Shown here piece after piece: positions 50,172-59,947 of a DNA stretch of 64,000 bases. Origin of the DNA: Tabrizicola flagellatus (lineage in GTDB: Bacteria; Pseudomonadota; Alphaproteobacteria; Rhodobacterales; Rhodobacteraceae); the NCBI RefSeq assembly GCF_008271465.1, contig NZ_VMDU01000013.1:16666-80665 (forward strand), given 5' to 3'. Position 1 is the first letter of the stretch, and each line of letters begins with the position of its first letter. The notes below the pieces were generated by a model, which was not told the DNA's origin, ran no database searches, and saw only the letters and a list, made by a program, of their open reading frames with translations. Both the position numbers and the translations under genes were made by a program.

Positions 50172-52568
50172 TCAGTGCGCGGTCGGCGCCGGTTGCTGGG
50201 CCTGGGCGGCACGGGCCGCAGCGGCCGCCTCTTCCGCCGCCTCGTCCCATTCCACCGGCTCAGGCTGGCGCACCAGCGCCTGAGCCAGAACCTCGCGGAC
50301 ATGGCTCACGGGGATGATCTGCAGGCCCTGCTTCACGTTGTCCGGGATCTCGGCCAGGTCCTTGGCGTTCTCCTCGGGGATGAAGACGGTCTTGATCCCC
50401 CCGCGCAAGGCGGCAAGCAGTTTCTCCTTCAGCCCGCCGATCGGCATGGCGTTGCCGCGCAAGGAGACCTCGCCGGTCATGGCGATGTCCTTGCGGACCG
50501 GGATCCCGGTCAGGACGGAGACGATGGAGGTCACCATCGCCAGACCCGCCGAGGGCCCGTCCTTGGGCGTGGCGCCGTCCGGGACGTGGACGTGGATGTC
50601 GATCGTGTCGAACTTCGGCGGCTTCACCCCGATCTGGGGCGAGATCGAGCGGACATAGCTCGCTGCCGCGTCGATCGATTCCTTCATCACGTCGCCCAGT
50701 TTCCCGGTCGTCTTCATCCGGCCCTTGCCGGGAAGCTTCAGCGCCTCGATGTGCAGGAGATCGCCACCGACGCTGGTCCAGGCCAGGCCCGTCACCACAC
50801 CGACCTGATCCTCCTTCTCGGCAAGGCCGAAGCGGTATTTCTGGACGCCCAGGTATTCCTCGACCTTGGCCGGATCGACCTCGACCTTCTTCGCCTTGCC
50901 CTTCAGGATATCGGTCACGGCCTTGCGGGCGAGTTTCGCGATCTCGCGCTCCAGGTTCCGCACGCCCGCCTCGCGGGTGTAGTAGCGGATGACATGGTTG
51001 AGCGCCTCGTCCGAGACGCTGAATTCGCCCTTCTTCAGCCCGTTGGCCTTGATCTGCTTGGGCAGGAGATGGCCCTTGGCGATCTCGCGCTTCTCGTCCT
51101 CGGTGTAGCCCGCCAGCGGGATGATCTCCATCCGGTCCATCAGCGGCCCCGGCATGTTGTAGCTGTTCGCCGTGGTGATGAACATCACGTTCGAGAGGTC
51201 GTATTCGACCTCCAGATAGTGATCAACGAAGGTCGAGTTCTGTTCCGGATCCAGCACCTCCAGCAGCGCCGAGGCCGGGTCTCCCCGGAAGTCCTGGCCC
51301 ATCTTGTCGATTTCATCCAGCAGGATCAGCGGGTTGGTCGTCTTGGCCTTCTTCAGCGACTGGATGATCTTGCCCGGCATGGACCCGATATAGGTCCGCC
51401 GGTGGCCGCGGATTTCGGATTCGTCGCGCACGCCGCCAAGGGAAATGCGGATGAACTCGCGCCCCGTGGCCTTGGCCACGCTGCGCCCCAGCGAGGTCTT
51501 GCCCACGCCCGGAGGACCGACAAGACACAGGATCGGCCCCTTCAGCTTGGTCGAGCGCGCCTGCACGGCGAGGTATTCGACGATTCGCTCCTTGACCTTC
51601 TCAAGCCCGTAATGGTCCGCGTCCAGCACCTTCTGCGCGGCGGGCAGGTCCTTCTTTACGCGGGACTTCACGCCCCACGGCACGCCCAGGAGCCAGTCGA
51701 GGTAGTTGCGCACCACGGTCGCCTCGGCCGACATCGGCGACATCGTCTTCAGCTTCTTGAGTTCGGCCTCGGCCTTCTCGCGCGCTTCCTTGGACAGCTT
51801 GGTCTTCTTGATCCGCTCTTCCAGCTCGTTGATCTCGGACTGGCCGTCCTCGCCGTCGCCGAGTTCCCTCTGAATGGCCTTCATCTGCTCGTTCAGATAG
51901 TACTCGCGCTGGGTCTTCTCCATCTGGGTCTTGACGCGCGACTTGATCTTCTTCTCGACCTGCAGGACCGACAGCTCGCCCTGCATGTGGCCGTAGACCT
52001 TCTCCAGCCGCTCGGCGATGTCGAGCGTTTCGAGGATCGCCTGTTTCTGGCTGACATCCACGCCCAGATGGCCGGCCACGAGGTCCGCCAGCCGCGCAGG
52101 CTCGCGCGTGTCGGAGACGGCGGCCAGTGCCTCCTCGGGGATGTTCTTCTTGATCTTGGCGTAGCGTTCGAACTCTTCGCTCACGGCGCGCACCAGCGCC
52201 TCGACGGCGGTCGGGTCACCCTGGGTCTCGGCCAGCGTCTCCACGGTGGCCTCGAAGAACGCGGGGTTCTCGACGAAACCGGTGATCTTCACGCGCGACT
52301 TGCCCTCGACCAGCACCTTCACGGTGCCGTCGGGAAGCTTGAGGAGTTGCAACACGTTGGCCAGCACGCCGACGCGGAAGATCCCATCTGCCTGCGGGTC
52401 GTCGGCGGTCGGATCCTTCTGCGAGGACAGAAGGATCTGCTTGTCGTCCTGCATCACCTCCTCCAGCGCGCGGACCGATTTTTCGCGTCCGACGAAAAGC
52501 GGCACGATCATGTGGGGAAAGACCACGATGTCGCGCAGTGGCAGGACCGGATAGCTCTGGATGCTCAT
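50172..52568 (-). CDS. lon: ATP-dependent protease Lon
   Basis: Degrades damaged and regulatory proteins. The 798-residue LonA has the N-terminal substrate-binding domain ([20 protein letters not shown]), a coiled-coil stretch near 185-290, Walker [10 protein letters not shown], Walker [10 protein letters not shown] and the catalytic dyad S673 ([11 protein letters not shown]) and K716 ([10 protein letters not shown]). The ATG at 52568 has GAAGG upstream; the frame extends further but without homology. A CTTGAA hexamer about 100 bases upstream could be a heat-shock -35, but I see no convincing -10. The C-terminus ends in an Ala/Gln-rich tail. Confidence 0.97.
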   Translation of the reverse strand: MSIQSYPVLPLRDIVVFPHMIVPLFVGREKSVRALEEVMQDDKQILLSSQKDPTADDPQADGIFRVGVLANVLQLLKLPDGTVKVLVEGKSRVKITGFVENPAFFEATVETLAETQGDPTAVEALVRAVSEEFERYAKIKKNIPEEALAAVSDTREPARLADLVAGHLGVDVSQKQAILETLDIAERLEKVYGHMQGELSVLQVEKKIKSRVKTQMEKTQREYYLNEQMKAIQRELGDGEDGQSEINELEERIKKTKLSKEAREKAEAELKKLKTMSPMSAEATVVRNYLDWLLGVPWGVKSRVKKDLPAAQKVLDADHYGLEKVKERIVEYLAVQARSTKLKGPILCLVGPPGVGKTSLGRSVAKATGREFIRISLGGVRDESEIRGHRRTYIGSMPGKIIQSLKKAKTTNPLILLDEIDKMGQDFRGDPASALLEVLDPEQNSTFVDHYLEVEYDLSNVMFITTANSYNMPGPLMDRMEIIPLAGYTEDEKREIAKGHLLPKQIKANGLKKGEFSVSDEALNHVIRYYTREAGVRNLEREIAKLARKAVTDILKGKAKKVEVDPAKVEEYLGVQKYRFGLAEKEDQVGVVTGLAWTSVGGDLLHIEALKLPGKGRMKTTGKLGDVMKESIDAAASYVRSISPQIGVKPPKFDTIDIHVHVPDGATPKDGPSAGLAMVTSIVSVLTGIPVRKDIAMTGEVSLRGNAMPIGGLKEKLLAALRGGIKTVFIPEENAKDLAEIPDNVKQGLQIIPVSHVREVLAQALVRQPEPVEWDEAAEEAAAAARAAQAQQPAPTAH

Positions 52569-52740
52569 ATGTCTACCTTCGTTCGCGGCAACTGGCGGGG
52601 TCCCGACCATCGGCAACCCGGCCCGCTCCGTCTTCAGATGTGTTAACTTGTGGTCCCCGGGCGGGGGATTCAAGTTCCGGTTTGGTTCGCCAGAATGAAC
52701 CTCTGCGTGAACGGGCGCAAGGCCGGAATGGGGGCACCCG

Positions 52741-53871
52741 CTAGCAGGGCTCGATGTCCCCCTCTGCCCGCAGCGCATGGAAGCCGGCGACGAAGGCCGC
52801 CAGCCGCCCGCCCGCGATCGCCTTGCGCAGGCCCTGCATCAGGACCTGGTAGTAATGCAGGTTGTGCCAGGTCAAAAGCATCGAGCCGATGATCTCGTCC
52901 GCCTTCACCACATGGTGCAGATAGGCGCGCGAGTAGCCGCGGCAGGCGGGGCACTGGCAGCCCTCTTCGAGGGGGCGCGGATCGTCCTTGTGGCGGGCGT
53001 TGCGCAGGTTCACCTGACCGCGCGCCGTCCAGGCCTGGCCGGTGCGGCCCGAGCGGGAGGGCAGGACGCAGTCCATCATGTCGATGCCGCGTTCCACCGC
53101 GCCCACGATGTCGTCGGGCTTGCCAACCCCCATCAGGTAACGCGGCTTGTCCTGCGGAAGGAAACCGGGCGCGTAGTCGAGGACGCCAAACATCGCCTCC
53201 TGCCCCTCGCCCACCGCCAGACCGCCCACCGCATAGCCGTCGAAGCCGATGGATTTCAGGGCCTCGGCCGATTCCTCGCGCAGCTCGCGCGTGACGCCGC
53301 CCTGCATGATCCCGAACAGCGCATGGCCCGGCCGGTCGCCGAAGGCGTCGCGTGACCGCTGCGCCCAGCGCATCGACAGGCGCATGGCGCGGGCGACCTC
53401 GGCTTCCGTCGCGGGCAAGGCGGGGCATTCGTCGAAACACATCACGATGTCCGAGCCGAGAAGCTTCTGGATCTCCATGCTGCGTTCCGGTGTCAGCATG
53501 TGTTTCGACCCGTCGAGATGCGAAGAGAATCGGACCCCTTCCTCGGTCAGCTTGCGGAGGGGTCCGAGCGACATGACCTGGAAGCCGCCGCTATCGGTCA
53601 GGATCGGTTTCGGCCAGTTCATGAACCGGTGCAGCCCGCCGAGCGCAGCCACCCGCTCGGCCCCCGGGCGCAGCATCAGGTGGTAAGTGTTGCCCAGAAG
53701 GATGTCGGCCCCCGTCGCCGCCACGCTTTCGGGCAGCATCGCCTTTACCGTCCCGGCGGTGCCCACGGGCATGAAGGCGGGGGTGCGAATCTCTCCCCTC
53801 GGGGTCGAGATCACCCCGGTCCGCGCCGCGCCATCGGTCGCCTTCACGCTGAAACTGATGCCCGTCGCCAT
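52741..53871 (-). CDS. tgt: Queuine tRNA-ribosyltransferase
   Basis: Exchanges guanine 34 for preQ1 in tRNAs with GUN anticodons. The 376-residue TIM barrel shows the nucleophile region [29 protein letters not shown] substrate loop, GGLAVGEG and the structural zinc site [16 protein letters not shown] with a His farther on. Length and motifs are normal. It ends 172 bases before the lon start on the same strand and diverges from a TetR gene. Confidence 0.97.
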   Translation of the reverse strand: MATGISFSVKATDGAARTGVISTPRGEIRTPAFMPVGTAGTVKAMLPESVAATGADILLGNTYHLMLRPGAERVAALGGLHRFMNWPKPILTDSGGFQVMSLGPLRKLTEEGVRFSSHLDGSKHMLTPERSMEIQKLLGSDIVMCFDECPALPATEAEVARAMRLSMRWAQRSRDAFGDRPGHALFGIMQGGVTRELREESAEALKSIGFDGYAVGGLAVGEGQEAMFGVLDYAPGFLPQDKPRYLMGVGKPDDIVGAVERGIDMMDCVLPSRSGRTGQAWTARGQVNLRNARHKDDPRPLEEGCQCPACRGYSRAYLHHVVKADEIIGSMLLTWHNLHYYQVLMQGLRKAIAGGRLAAFVAGFHALRAEGDIEPC

Positions 53872-53997
53872 GCCGACCGCCCCCTTCGTTGCCGCTTCCT
53901 TGGGTCAAATCGGAGGAAAAGTGAAGACAAAGCGATCCATTCCTTCGCCGGCCCCGTATTTCCGCTTGACGTCGTGGACAATCTCTATATTTCGCGT

Positions 53998-54013
53998 GAA
54001 TGAACGTTCATTC
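53998..54013. promoter_or_regulatory. TetR operator GAATGAACGTTCATTC
   Basis: A perfect 16-base palindrome of the TGAATGAACGTTCATTCA class bound by AcrR/TtgR-type repressors. It covers the probable transcription start downstream of TTGACG at 53966-53971 and TATATT near 53986, and lies 17 bases before the chosen tetR start. Autorepression of the tetR-MFP-RND operon is the simplest reading. Confidence 0.85.
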
Positions 54014-54029
54014 TCAGAGCCGCAGGACC

Positions 54030-54647
54030 ATGCCTCCCCTGCCCCAGACCGCACCGGCACCCGAAGATCGCAGCCTGGAAATCCTCGGCTCGATCCGGCA
54101 AGCCTTTGCCGAAAAGGGCTTCGACGGCGCCTCGATGCAGGACCTGGCCCGTGCTGCCGGGATGAGCGTGGGCAACTTCTATCGCTACTTCCCCTCGAAG
54201 GCGGCCATCGTCGAGGCGATGTGCAGCTACGATCTGGCCGAGATCCAGGCCGATTTCGCCGAGATCCAGACCTCGGACCAGCCGATGGCCTGCCTGCGTG
54301 ACCGGATCCTGGCGCATTTCGACGAGGAAGGGATGAAGGACGGCCAGCTCTGGGCCGAGATCACTGCCGCCGCGATCCGCAAGCCCGAGATCGGCTCGGC
54401 GGCGCGGCAGATGGAAGAGACGATCACCCGTTTTCTCTGCGCGATCTTTGCCAACGTCACCCGGCGCAGCATGGAAGACGCCTGCCGCCGCTACGAAGGC
54501 CAATGTCAGATGCTGGTCATGCTGGTGAAGGCCATGGCTATGCGCACCGCCCAATGCGGCCCGGCAACGCCTGCGCTCGCGGCCCAGGTGGTGGCGGTGA
54601 TCGACCGTATCCTGACCGAGATATCCAATGACAAAGCTGAAGGCTGA
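54030..54647 (+). CDS. TetR/AcrR family efflux repressor
   Basis: A 205-residue repressor with an N-terminal HTH (AFAEKGFDGASMQDLARAAGMSVGNFYRYFPSK at about 25-57) and a ligand domain with TetR_C features. I prefer the ATG at 54030 because the one at 54000 lies inside the operator palindrome and lacks a ribosome binding site. It is the first gene of an operon with an RND efflux pump, so pump substrates probably relieve repression. Confidence 0.92.
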   Translation: MPPLPQTAPAPEDRSLEILGSIRQAFAEKGFDGASMQDLARAAGMSVGNFYRYFPSKAAIVEAMCSYDLAEIQADFAEIQTSDQPMACLRDRILAHFDEEGMKDGQLWAEITAAAIRKPEIGSAARQMEETITRFLCAIFANVTRRSMEDACRRYEGQCQMLVMLVKAMAMRTAQCGPATPALAAQVVAVIDRILTEISNDKAEG

Positions 54648-54651
54648 ACCC

Positions 54652-55845
54652 ATGCGTCCGACCCTGATCCTTGCCGCTGCCCTGACGCTGATCGGCCCCG
54701 CGCTACCCGCCCTTGCCGAAGGCACCGCCGCTGCGCAGGCCGCCTCGGCCCCCACCGCGGCCCCCGCCTTGCCAGCGATCACCGTGGCCGAGGTGGCCAC
54801 GCGCCGCCTGACCGACCGGGTCATCGCCTCGGGCCTGATCGCCGCGGTCGAAGAGGTGCAGGTCGCCCCCTTGGTCGAGGGCCAGCCGCTCGACCGGCTC
54901 TTGGCCGATGTCGGCGACACGGTGGCCGAGGGCCAGGTGCTGGCCGTCCTGTCGCGCACCACGCTTGACCTGCAGCGAGCCGAGGCCGCCGCCTCGCTTG
55001 CCGCCGCGCGGTCGGCCATTGCCCAGGCCGAGGCGCAGCTGGTCGAGGCCGAGGCCGCCGCCGCCGAGGCCGCCCGCGCGGTCGAGCGGACCGCGAAGCT
55101 GCGGCAGAGCGGCACCGCCCCGCAGGCGACCTGGGATACGGTGCAGGCCAATGCGACGGCGGCGAACGCCCGGGTGACCGTGGCGCGGCAAGGGCTGGAA
55201 TCGGCGCGCGCGCAGCTGGCACTGGCCGAGGCGCGGCTGGAGAACGTGGACCTGATGCTGTCCCGGACCGAGGTCAAGGCCCCGGTCGCGGGCAAGATCG
55301 TCGCGCGCAACGCCAAGATCGGCGCCATTGCCACCGCGGCCGGGCAGCCGATGTTCGTCATCGTCCGCGACTCGGCGCTGGAACTGCGGGCCGACGTGTC
55401 CGAGACCGACCTCCTGCGCCTTGTCCCCGGCCAGAAGGCCCATCTGCGCGCCGTCGGCATGGCGGGCACGCTCGAGGGCACCGTGCGGCTGGTCGAACCC
55501 GCCATCGACCCGGTGACCCGGCTGGGCCGGGCGCGGATCGCGGTCGATCAGGCGGGCGAATTGCGCACCGGCATGTTCGTAGAGGCCGAGATCATCGCCG
55601 CCGAACGTGACGGGCTGGCCGTGCCGGTCACCGCCATCGGCGCCTCGCCCGAGGGCACCAGCGTCATGCGGGTGCGGGACGGCGTGGTCGAGAGGGTCGC
55701 GGTCACCACCGGCATCCGCGACGGCGGCATGGTCGAGATCGTTTCGGGCCTTCAGGCCGGCGACCAGGTGGTGCTGAAGGCCGGCGCCTTCGTCCGCGCG
55801 GGCGACCGGATCAACCCGGTCCTCTCCCCCGTGCCCGGCAACTGA
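54652..55845 (+). CDS. RND efflux pump periplasmic adaptor
   Basis: A 397-residue membrane fusion protein. Signal peptide MRPTLILAAALTLIGPALPALA, split lipoyl domain (VQVAPLVEGQPLDRLLADVGD and TEVKAPVAGKIVARNAKIGA), an Ala/Glu coiled coil at about 95-190 and beta-barrel and membrane-proximal domains follow in order. An ATG at 54628 overlapping tetR would add eight residues but displace the signal peptide. It ends eleven bases before the pump gene. Confidence 0.92.
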   Translation: MRPTLILAAALTLIGPALPALAEGTAAAQAASAPTAAPALPAITVAEVATRRLTDRVIASGLIAAVEEVQVAPLVEGQPLDRLLADVGDTVAEGQVLAVLSRTTLDLQRAEAAASLAAARSAIAQAEAQLVEAEAAAAEAARAVERTAKLRQSGTAPQATWDTVQANATAANARVTVARQGLESARAQLALAEARLENVDLMLSRTEVKAPVAGKIVARNAKIGAIATAAGQPMFVIVRDSALELRADVSETDLLRLVPGQKAHLRAVGMAGTLEGTVRLVEPAIDPVTRLGRARIAVDQAGELRTGMFVEAEIIAAERDGLAVPVTAIGASPEGTSVMRVRDGVVERVAVTTGIRDGGMVEIVSGLQAGDQVVLKAGAFVRAGDRINPVLSPVPGN

Positions 55846-55856
55846 GGAGAGGCGCG

Positions 55857-58800
55857 ATGAACTTCTCTGCCTGGTCGATCCGCAATCCGGTCGCACCGCT
55901 TCTGGCCTTCTTCCTGTTCATGGTTCTGGGCTGGCAAAGCTTCAACAGCCTGCCCATCACCCGCTTTCCCAACATCGACGTGCCGCTGGTGGCCGTGTCG
56001 GTCGCCCAGTCCGGCGCCGCGCCGGCCGAGATGGAAAGCCAGGTGACGAAAGAGATCGAGGATGCCGTCGCGGGCCTGACCGGGGTCAAGCGCGTCACCT
56101 CGACCGTGACCGACGGGCTGTCCACGACCGTGGTCGAGTTCCGCATGGAAGTGCCGACCGACAAGGCGGTTCAGGACGTGAAGGACGCGGTGGACCAGAT
56201 CCGCGGCGACCTGCCGGGGGGCATCGAGGCCCCTATCGTCAGCCGGATCGACGTCGAGGGGCAGGCGATCATGACCTTCGCCGTTTCGGCCCCCGACATG
56301 TCGATGGAAGAGATCAGCTGGTTCGTCGATGACACGGTGACCCGCGCGCTGCAGGGCCGCCCCGGCATCGGCCGCGTCACCCGCATCGGCGGGGCCGACC
56401 GCGAGATCCGGGTGGAGCTGGACCCGGTGCGGCTGGCAAGCTACGGCGTCACCGCCCAGGCGGTGAGCGCCCAGATCGCGGCGACCAACGTCAACCTCGG
56501 TGCGGGCAAGCTGCAGCTGGGCGACGGCGAGCAGGTGATCCGCACGCTGGGCGACAGCGGCACGGTCGAAAGCCTGGCCAACACCACCATCGCCCTGCCC
56601 TCGGGCCGCTTCGTCAAGCTGACCGACCTTGGCCAGGTGATCGACAGCTATGAGGAGCTCAAGAGCTTTTCCCGCATCGACGGCGAGCCGGGCGTCAGCT
56701 TCCTCGTCTTCCGTGCCAAGGGGGCGTCCGAGGTCAGCGTGGCGGAACTGACCAACCAGGTGGTGGACCAGCTGCGCCAGGACCACCCGAACGTCACCAT
56801 CACCATGGTGGACGATTCCGTCTTCTACACCTACGGCAACTACGAATCCGCGATCCACACCCTGCTGGAAGGCGCGCTGCTGGCGGTGCTGGTGGTGCTG
56901 GCCTTCCTGCGCAACTGGCGCGCGACCCTGATTGCCGCCGTGGCGCTGCCCCTGTCGGCGGTGCCGACCTTCTGGCTGATGGACCTCCTCGGCTTCTCGC
57001 TGAACCTGGTCAGCTTCCTGGCGCTGACGCTTGCGACCGGGATCCTGGTCGATGACGCGATCGTGGAGATCGAGAACATCGCCCGCCACATGCGCATGGG
57101 CAAGACCCCGTTCCGCGCCGCGATCGACGCCGCCGACGAGATCGGCCTTGCCGTCATCGCCACCTCGGCGACCATCGTCGCGGTCTTCGTGCCGGTCAGC
57201 TTCATGCCCGGCATTCCGGGCCAGTATTTCCGCCAGTTCGGCCTGACCGTGGCCATCGCCGTGATCTTCTCGCTGATGGTCGCGCGGTTGATCACGCCGA
57301 TGATGGCCGCCTACCTGATGCGGTCGAAGGATGCTGCGGTCGGCCATGGCGAGGGCCACCGGGACAGTCTCGTCATGCGCGGCTATCTCTGGCTCGTGCG
57401 CGCAACGACCCGGGTGCGGCGGTCGAAGCGCTGGCCCTGGCTCGCGCTGCCGACCTATTACGTCACCCTGGTCGCCGCCGTGATCGTGGTGATCTTCTCG
57501 GTCATCGCCATGCTGCAAGTGCCCGGCAGCCTGTTCCCGCCCGAGGACGAAAGCCGCATCGTCGTCTCGGTCGAACTGCCGCCCGGTGCGACGCTGGACG
57601 ACACCGCCGCCACGACCGACGCGATGCGCGAGGCGGTCAAGGACATCGACGGTGTGAAGTCGGTCCTCGTCATCGGCGGCTCGGCCCCCCTGGGCGACCG
57701 CGACATCCGGCGGGCGACCTTCACCATCATCCTCGACCGGCTGGACAACGGGCTGGAGCGCAAGCTGATCGACCTCGGTCGCACCCTGCCCTTGGTCGGC
57801 AACCTGATCCCCGAGATCCCTTCCACGGGCCGTCTGCGCCCGCAGCACGAGATCGAGACCGAGGTCTTCGAGCGGCTGAAATCCGTTCCCGACGTGCGCG
57901 CCTTCAAGGTCGGCGGCCCCGGCGGCGGCTCACGGCCCTTTGCCTACGACATCCTGTCCAGCGACGAGGACGACCTGAACCTCGCGGTGCAGAAGATCGA
58001 GGAGGCGCTGCGCGACGAGCCGATGTTCCTCAGCCCCTCGACCGAGGCCGCCCTGCCCCGGCCCGAGATCCAGATCACGCCGAAACCCGACGAGGCCGCC
58101 CGGCTGGGCGTGACGGTGCAGCAGATCGCCAGCACCGTCCGCGTGGCGACCATCGGCGATGTCTCGGCCGCGCTCGGCAAGCTGTCGATCGACAACCGGC
58201 TGGTGCCGATCCGGGTCCAGCTGGACGAGGCCTCGCGCGACAACCTCGCCCGCATCTCGGCGCTGAAGGTGATGACCTCGGCCGGCCCCGTCCCCCTGTC
58301 GGCCGTGGCCACGGTCGAGGTGGCCGAGGGTCCTTCGGTCGTCAAGCGGCTGAACCGCCAGCGGGTCGCCACGCTGGGCGCCGACATCGCGCCGGGCTTC
58401 GTGCTGGATCAGGCCACCGCCCGCTTCAACGAGATCCTGCCCACGCTGAACCTGCCGGCGACCGTCCGCGTCACGCCTTCGGGCGATGCCGAGATCCAGG
58501 CGGAACTGGTCGGCAGCTTCGTCAATGCGATGGTGCTGGGCGTTCTCCTGATGATGTTCGTGCTGATCCTCCTGTTCCATTCGGTCCTGCAACCCCTGAC
58601 CATCATCTTCTCGCTGCTCCTGTCGGTCGGCGGGGTGGCGGCGGCGCTGATCCTGACGCAGAACCCGCTGTCGATGCCCGTGCTGATCGGCATCCTGATG
58701 CTGATGGGGATCGTGGCGAAGAACGCGATCCTCCTGATCGACTTCGCCATCGAGATGCGGGCCCGCGGCATGAAGCGGATCGAGGCGGTGATCGAGGCCG

Positions 58801-59186
58801 GGCACAAGCGCGCCCAGCCCATCGTGATGACCTCGATCGCCATGTCGGCGGGGATGCTGCCCTCGGCGCTCGGTGTCGGCGAAGGCGGGGCGTTCCGCTC
58901 GCCCATGGCCATCGCCGTGATCGGCGGGATCATCGTCTCGACGGTTCTGAGCCTCGTCGTCGTGCCCTCGATGTATCTGGCGATGGACGACCTGTCGCGC
59001 TTCTTCTCGTGGATCCTGGGCCGGTTCATCGGCAAGAAGGAGGCCGAGCCGACCCCGCCCGATCCCCTGGTGCTGGCCGACGGCATGGCGCGGGCCCAGG
59101 TCGATGTGGCGGTGCTTCAGAACCGGGTGGCAGTGCTGGAATCCGCCCTGGGCCGCAGCGTGCCGAAACCGCACGCGGCGGAATAG
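55857..59186 (+). CDS. RND family efflux transporter permease
   Basis: An 1109-residue inner-membrane proton antiporter of the AcrB/HAE type, slightly longer than average because of a charged C-terminal tail. It starts MNFSAWSIRNPVAPLLAFF with TM1, has the TM4 proton-relay motif LATGILVDDAIVEIENI, GGxxP-like turns and the second-half LLMGIVAKNAILLIDFAIEM. Two large periplasmic loops lie after TM1 and TM7. No outer-membrane channel gene follows, so a shared TolC is expected. Confidence 0.95.
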   Translation: MNFSAWSIRNPVAPLLAFFLFMVLGWQSFNSLPITRFPNIDVPLVAVSVAQSGAAPAEMESQVTKEIEDAVAGLTGVKRVTSTVTDGLSTTVVEFRMEVPTDKAVQDVKDAVDQIRGDLPGGIEAPIVSRIDVEGQAIMTFAVSAPDMSMEEISWFVDDTVTRALQGRPGIGRVTRIGGADREIRVELDPVRLASYGVTAQAVSAQIAATNVNLGAGKLQLGDGEQVIRTLGDSGTVESLANTTIALPSGRFVKLTDLGQVIDSYEELKSFSRIDGEPGVSFLVFRAKGASEVSVAELTNQVVDQLRQDHPNVTITMVDDSVFYTYGNYESAIHTLLEGALLAVLVVLAFLRNWRATLIAAVALPLSAVPTFWLMDLLGFSLNLVSFLALTLATGILVDDAIVEIENIARHMRMGKTPFRAAIDAADEIGLAVIATSATIVAVFVPVSFMPGIPGQYFRQFGLTVAIAVIFSLMVARLITPMMAAYLMRSKDAAVGHGEGHRDSLVMRGYLWLVRATTRVRRSKRWPWLALPTYYVTLVAAVIVVIFSVIAMLQVPGSLFPPEDESRIVVSVELPPGATLDDTAATTDAMREAVKDIDGVKSVLVIGGSAPLGDRDIRRATFTIILDRLDNGLERKLIDLGRTLPLVGNLIPEIPSTGRLRPQHEIETEVFERLKSVPDVRAFKVGGPGGGSRPFAYDILSSDEDDLNLAVQKIEEALRDEPMFLSPSTEAALPRPEIQITPKPDEAARLGVTVQQIASTVRVATIGDVSAALGKLSIDNRLVPIRVQLDEASRDNLARISALKVMTSAGPVPLSAVATVEVAEGPSVVKRLNRQRVATLGADIAPGFVLDQATARFNEILPTLNLPATVRVTPSGDAEIQAELVGSFVNAMVLGVLLMMFVLILLFHSVLQPLTIIFSLLLSVGGVAAALILTQNPLSMPVLIGILMLMGIVAKNAILLIDFAIEMRARGMKRIEAVIEAGHKRAQPIVMTSIAMSAGMLPSALGVGEGGAFRSPMAIAVIGGIIVSTVLSLVVVPSMYLAMDDLSRFFSWILGRFIGKKEAEPTPPDPLVLADGMARAQVDVAVLQNRVAVLESALGRSVPKPHAAE

Positions 59187-59188
59187 GC

Positions 59189-59815
59189 TCAGGCCGGCGC
59201 AAGATGCCGGGCACGGAAGGCCGCGACCTCCTCCGGGGTCGGGGCCTTTCCGCAGAAGGTCAGCACATAGGCCGGGATGCGGTGCAGCCGCAGTTCCAGA
59301 CTTTCCTCCGACCGCAGCGCAATGTAGCCGACCTGAGTGAGATACAGGGCCCGGGCGCGGGTGTCGGCCTCGGTCTCGTCATAACCGAAGCGCCGGAAGA
59401 GCGCGGTGATTGCCTCGATCCGGACCGAATCGGCCTCGGCCATGGCGCGGGCCACCTCCGGATCCGTCAGTGACCAGGTGCGCATGGCGAATTCCAGCCG
59501 GCTGTCGAACAAGTCCCCGTCCAGCCAGCAGTCGCAGAGGTTCAGCATTGCCTCGGCGATGGTCCCCGCCGGCGCCTCGCAGCGCGCCAGCAGATTGGCG
59601 GTGTTCTTCTCGCGCCAGCGATCCACCAGCCGGGCCAGAAGCGCCTCGCGGTCCGGGAAATGCCAGTAGAAACTGGTGCGCGACAGTCCCAGCCGCTCGG
59701 CCAGCGGCATCACCTTCACCGCATCCACCCCGCCCTCGACCAGAAGGTCATAGGCCGCCTCCAGCCAGAGGTCGGGCGTGCCCCGCCAGCCGCGTTCCGG
59801 TCTTTGCATCGTCAT
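59189..59815 (-). CDS. TetR family transcriptional regulator
   Basis: A 208-residue regulator with HTH at about 15-60 (LVEGGVDAVKVMPLAERLGLSRTSFYWHFPDRE) and a ligand domain. It converges on the RND gene with two bases between stops and diverges from the TMADH-like flavoprotein. A strong palindrome at 59860-59881 in the 132-base spacer is its probable operator. ATGs at 59815 and 59809 are both usable. Confidence 0.9.
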   Translation of the reverse strand: MTMQRPERGWRGTPDLWLEAAYDLLVEGGVDAVKVMPLAERLGLSRTSFYWHFPDREALLARLVDRWREKNTANLLARCEAPAGTIAEAMLNLCDCWLDGDLFDSRLEFAMRTWSLTDPEVARAMAEADSVRIEAITALFRRFGYDETEADTRARALYLTQVGYIALRSEESLELRLHRIPAYVLTFCGKAPTPEEVAAFRARHLAPA

Positions 59816-59859
59816 GCGCCACCCTAGGCCCGGGGCGGTTTCAAACACAAGACCGCAAG

Positions 59860-59881
59860 AACTCGACATATGTGTCGAGTT
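59860..59881. promoter_or_regulatory. Palindromic TetR operator, AACTCGACA arms
   Basis: Perfect nine-base arms AACTCGACA/TGTCGAGTT flank a TATG centre, midway between the divergent tetR and flavoprotein starts. TTGTCTTGC just to the right could be the -35 for the flavoprotein gene. Confidence 0.8.
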
Positions 59882-59947
59882 TTGTCTTGCACGGGCAACG
59901 GGGCCGATCTAGCATCCGGGCCATCCCTCCCACAGGCAGGCCTTCCG

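Noticed and set aside
49986..52646. 886-codon plus-strand frame across the lon region
   Set aside because: Antisense shadow of lon with repetitive His/Arg/Leu composition, no ribosome binding site and no recognisable domain.
52646..52674. Heat-shock (RpoH) promoter for lon
   Set aside because: A CTTGAA -35-like hexamer is present, but no -10 at 13-18 base spacing fits well enough to call.
55752..57848. 698-codon minus-strand frame across the RND pump gene
   Set aside because: Composition is His/Asp/Gly/Arg-rich as expected for the reverse of a membrane protein gene; the plus-strand RND gene explains the sequence.
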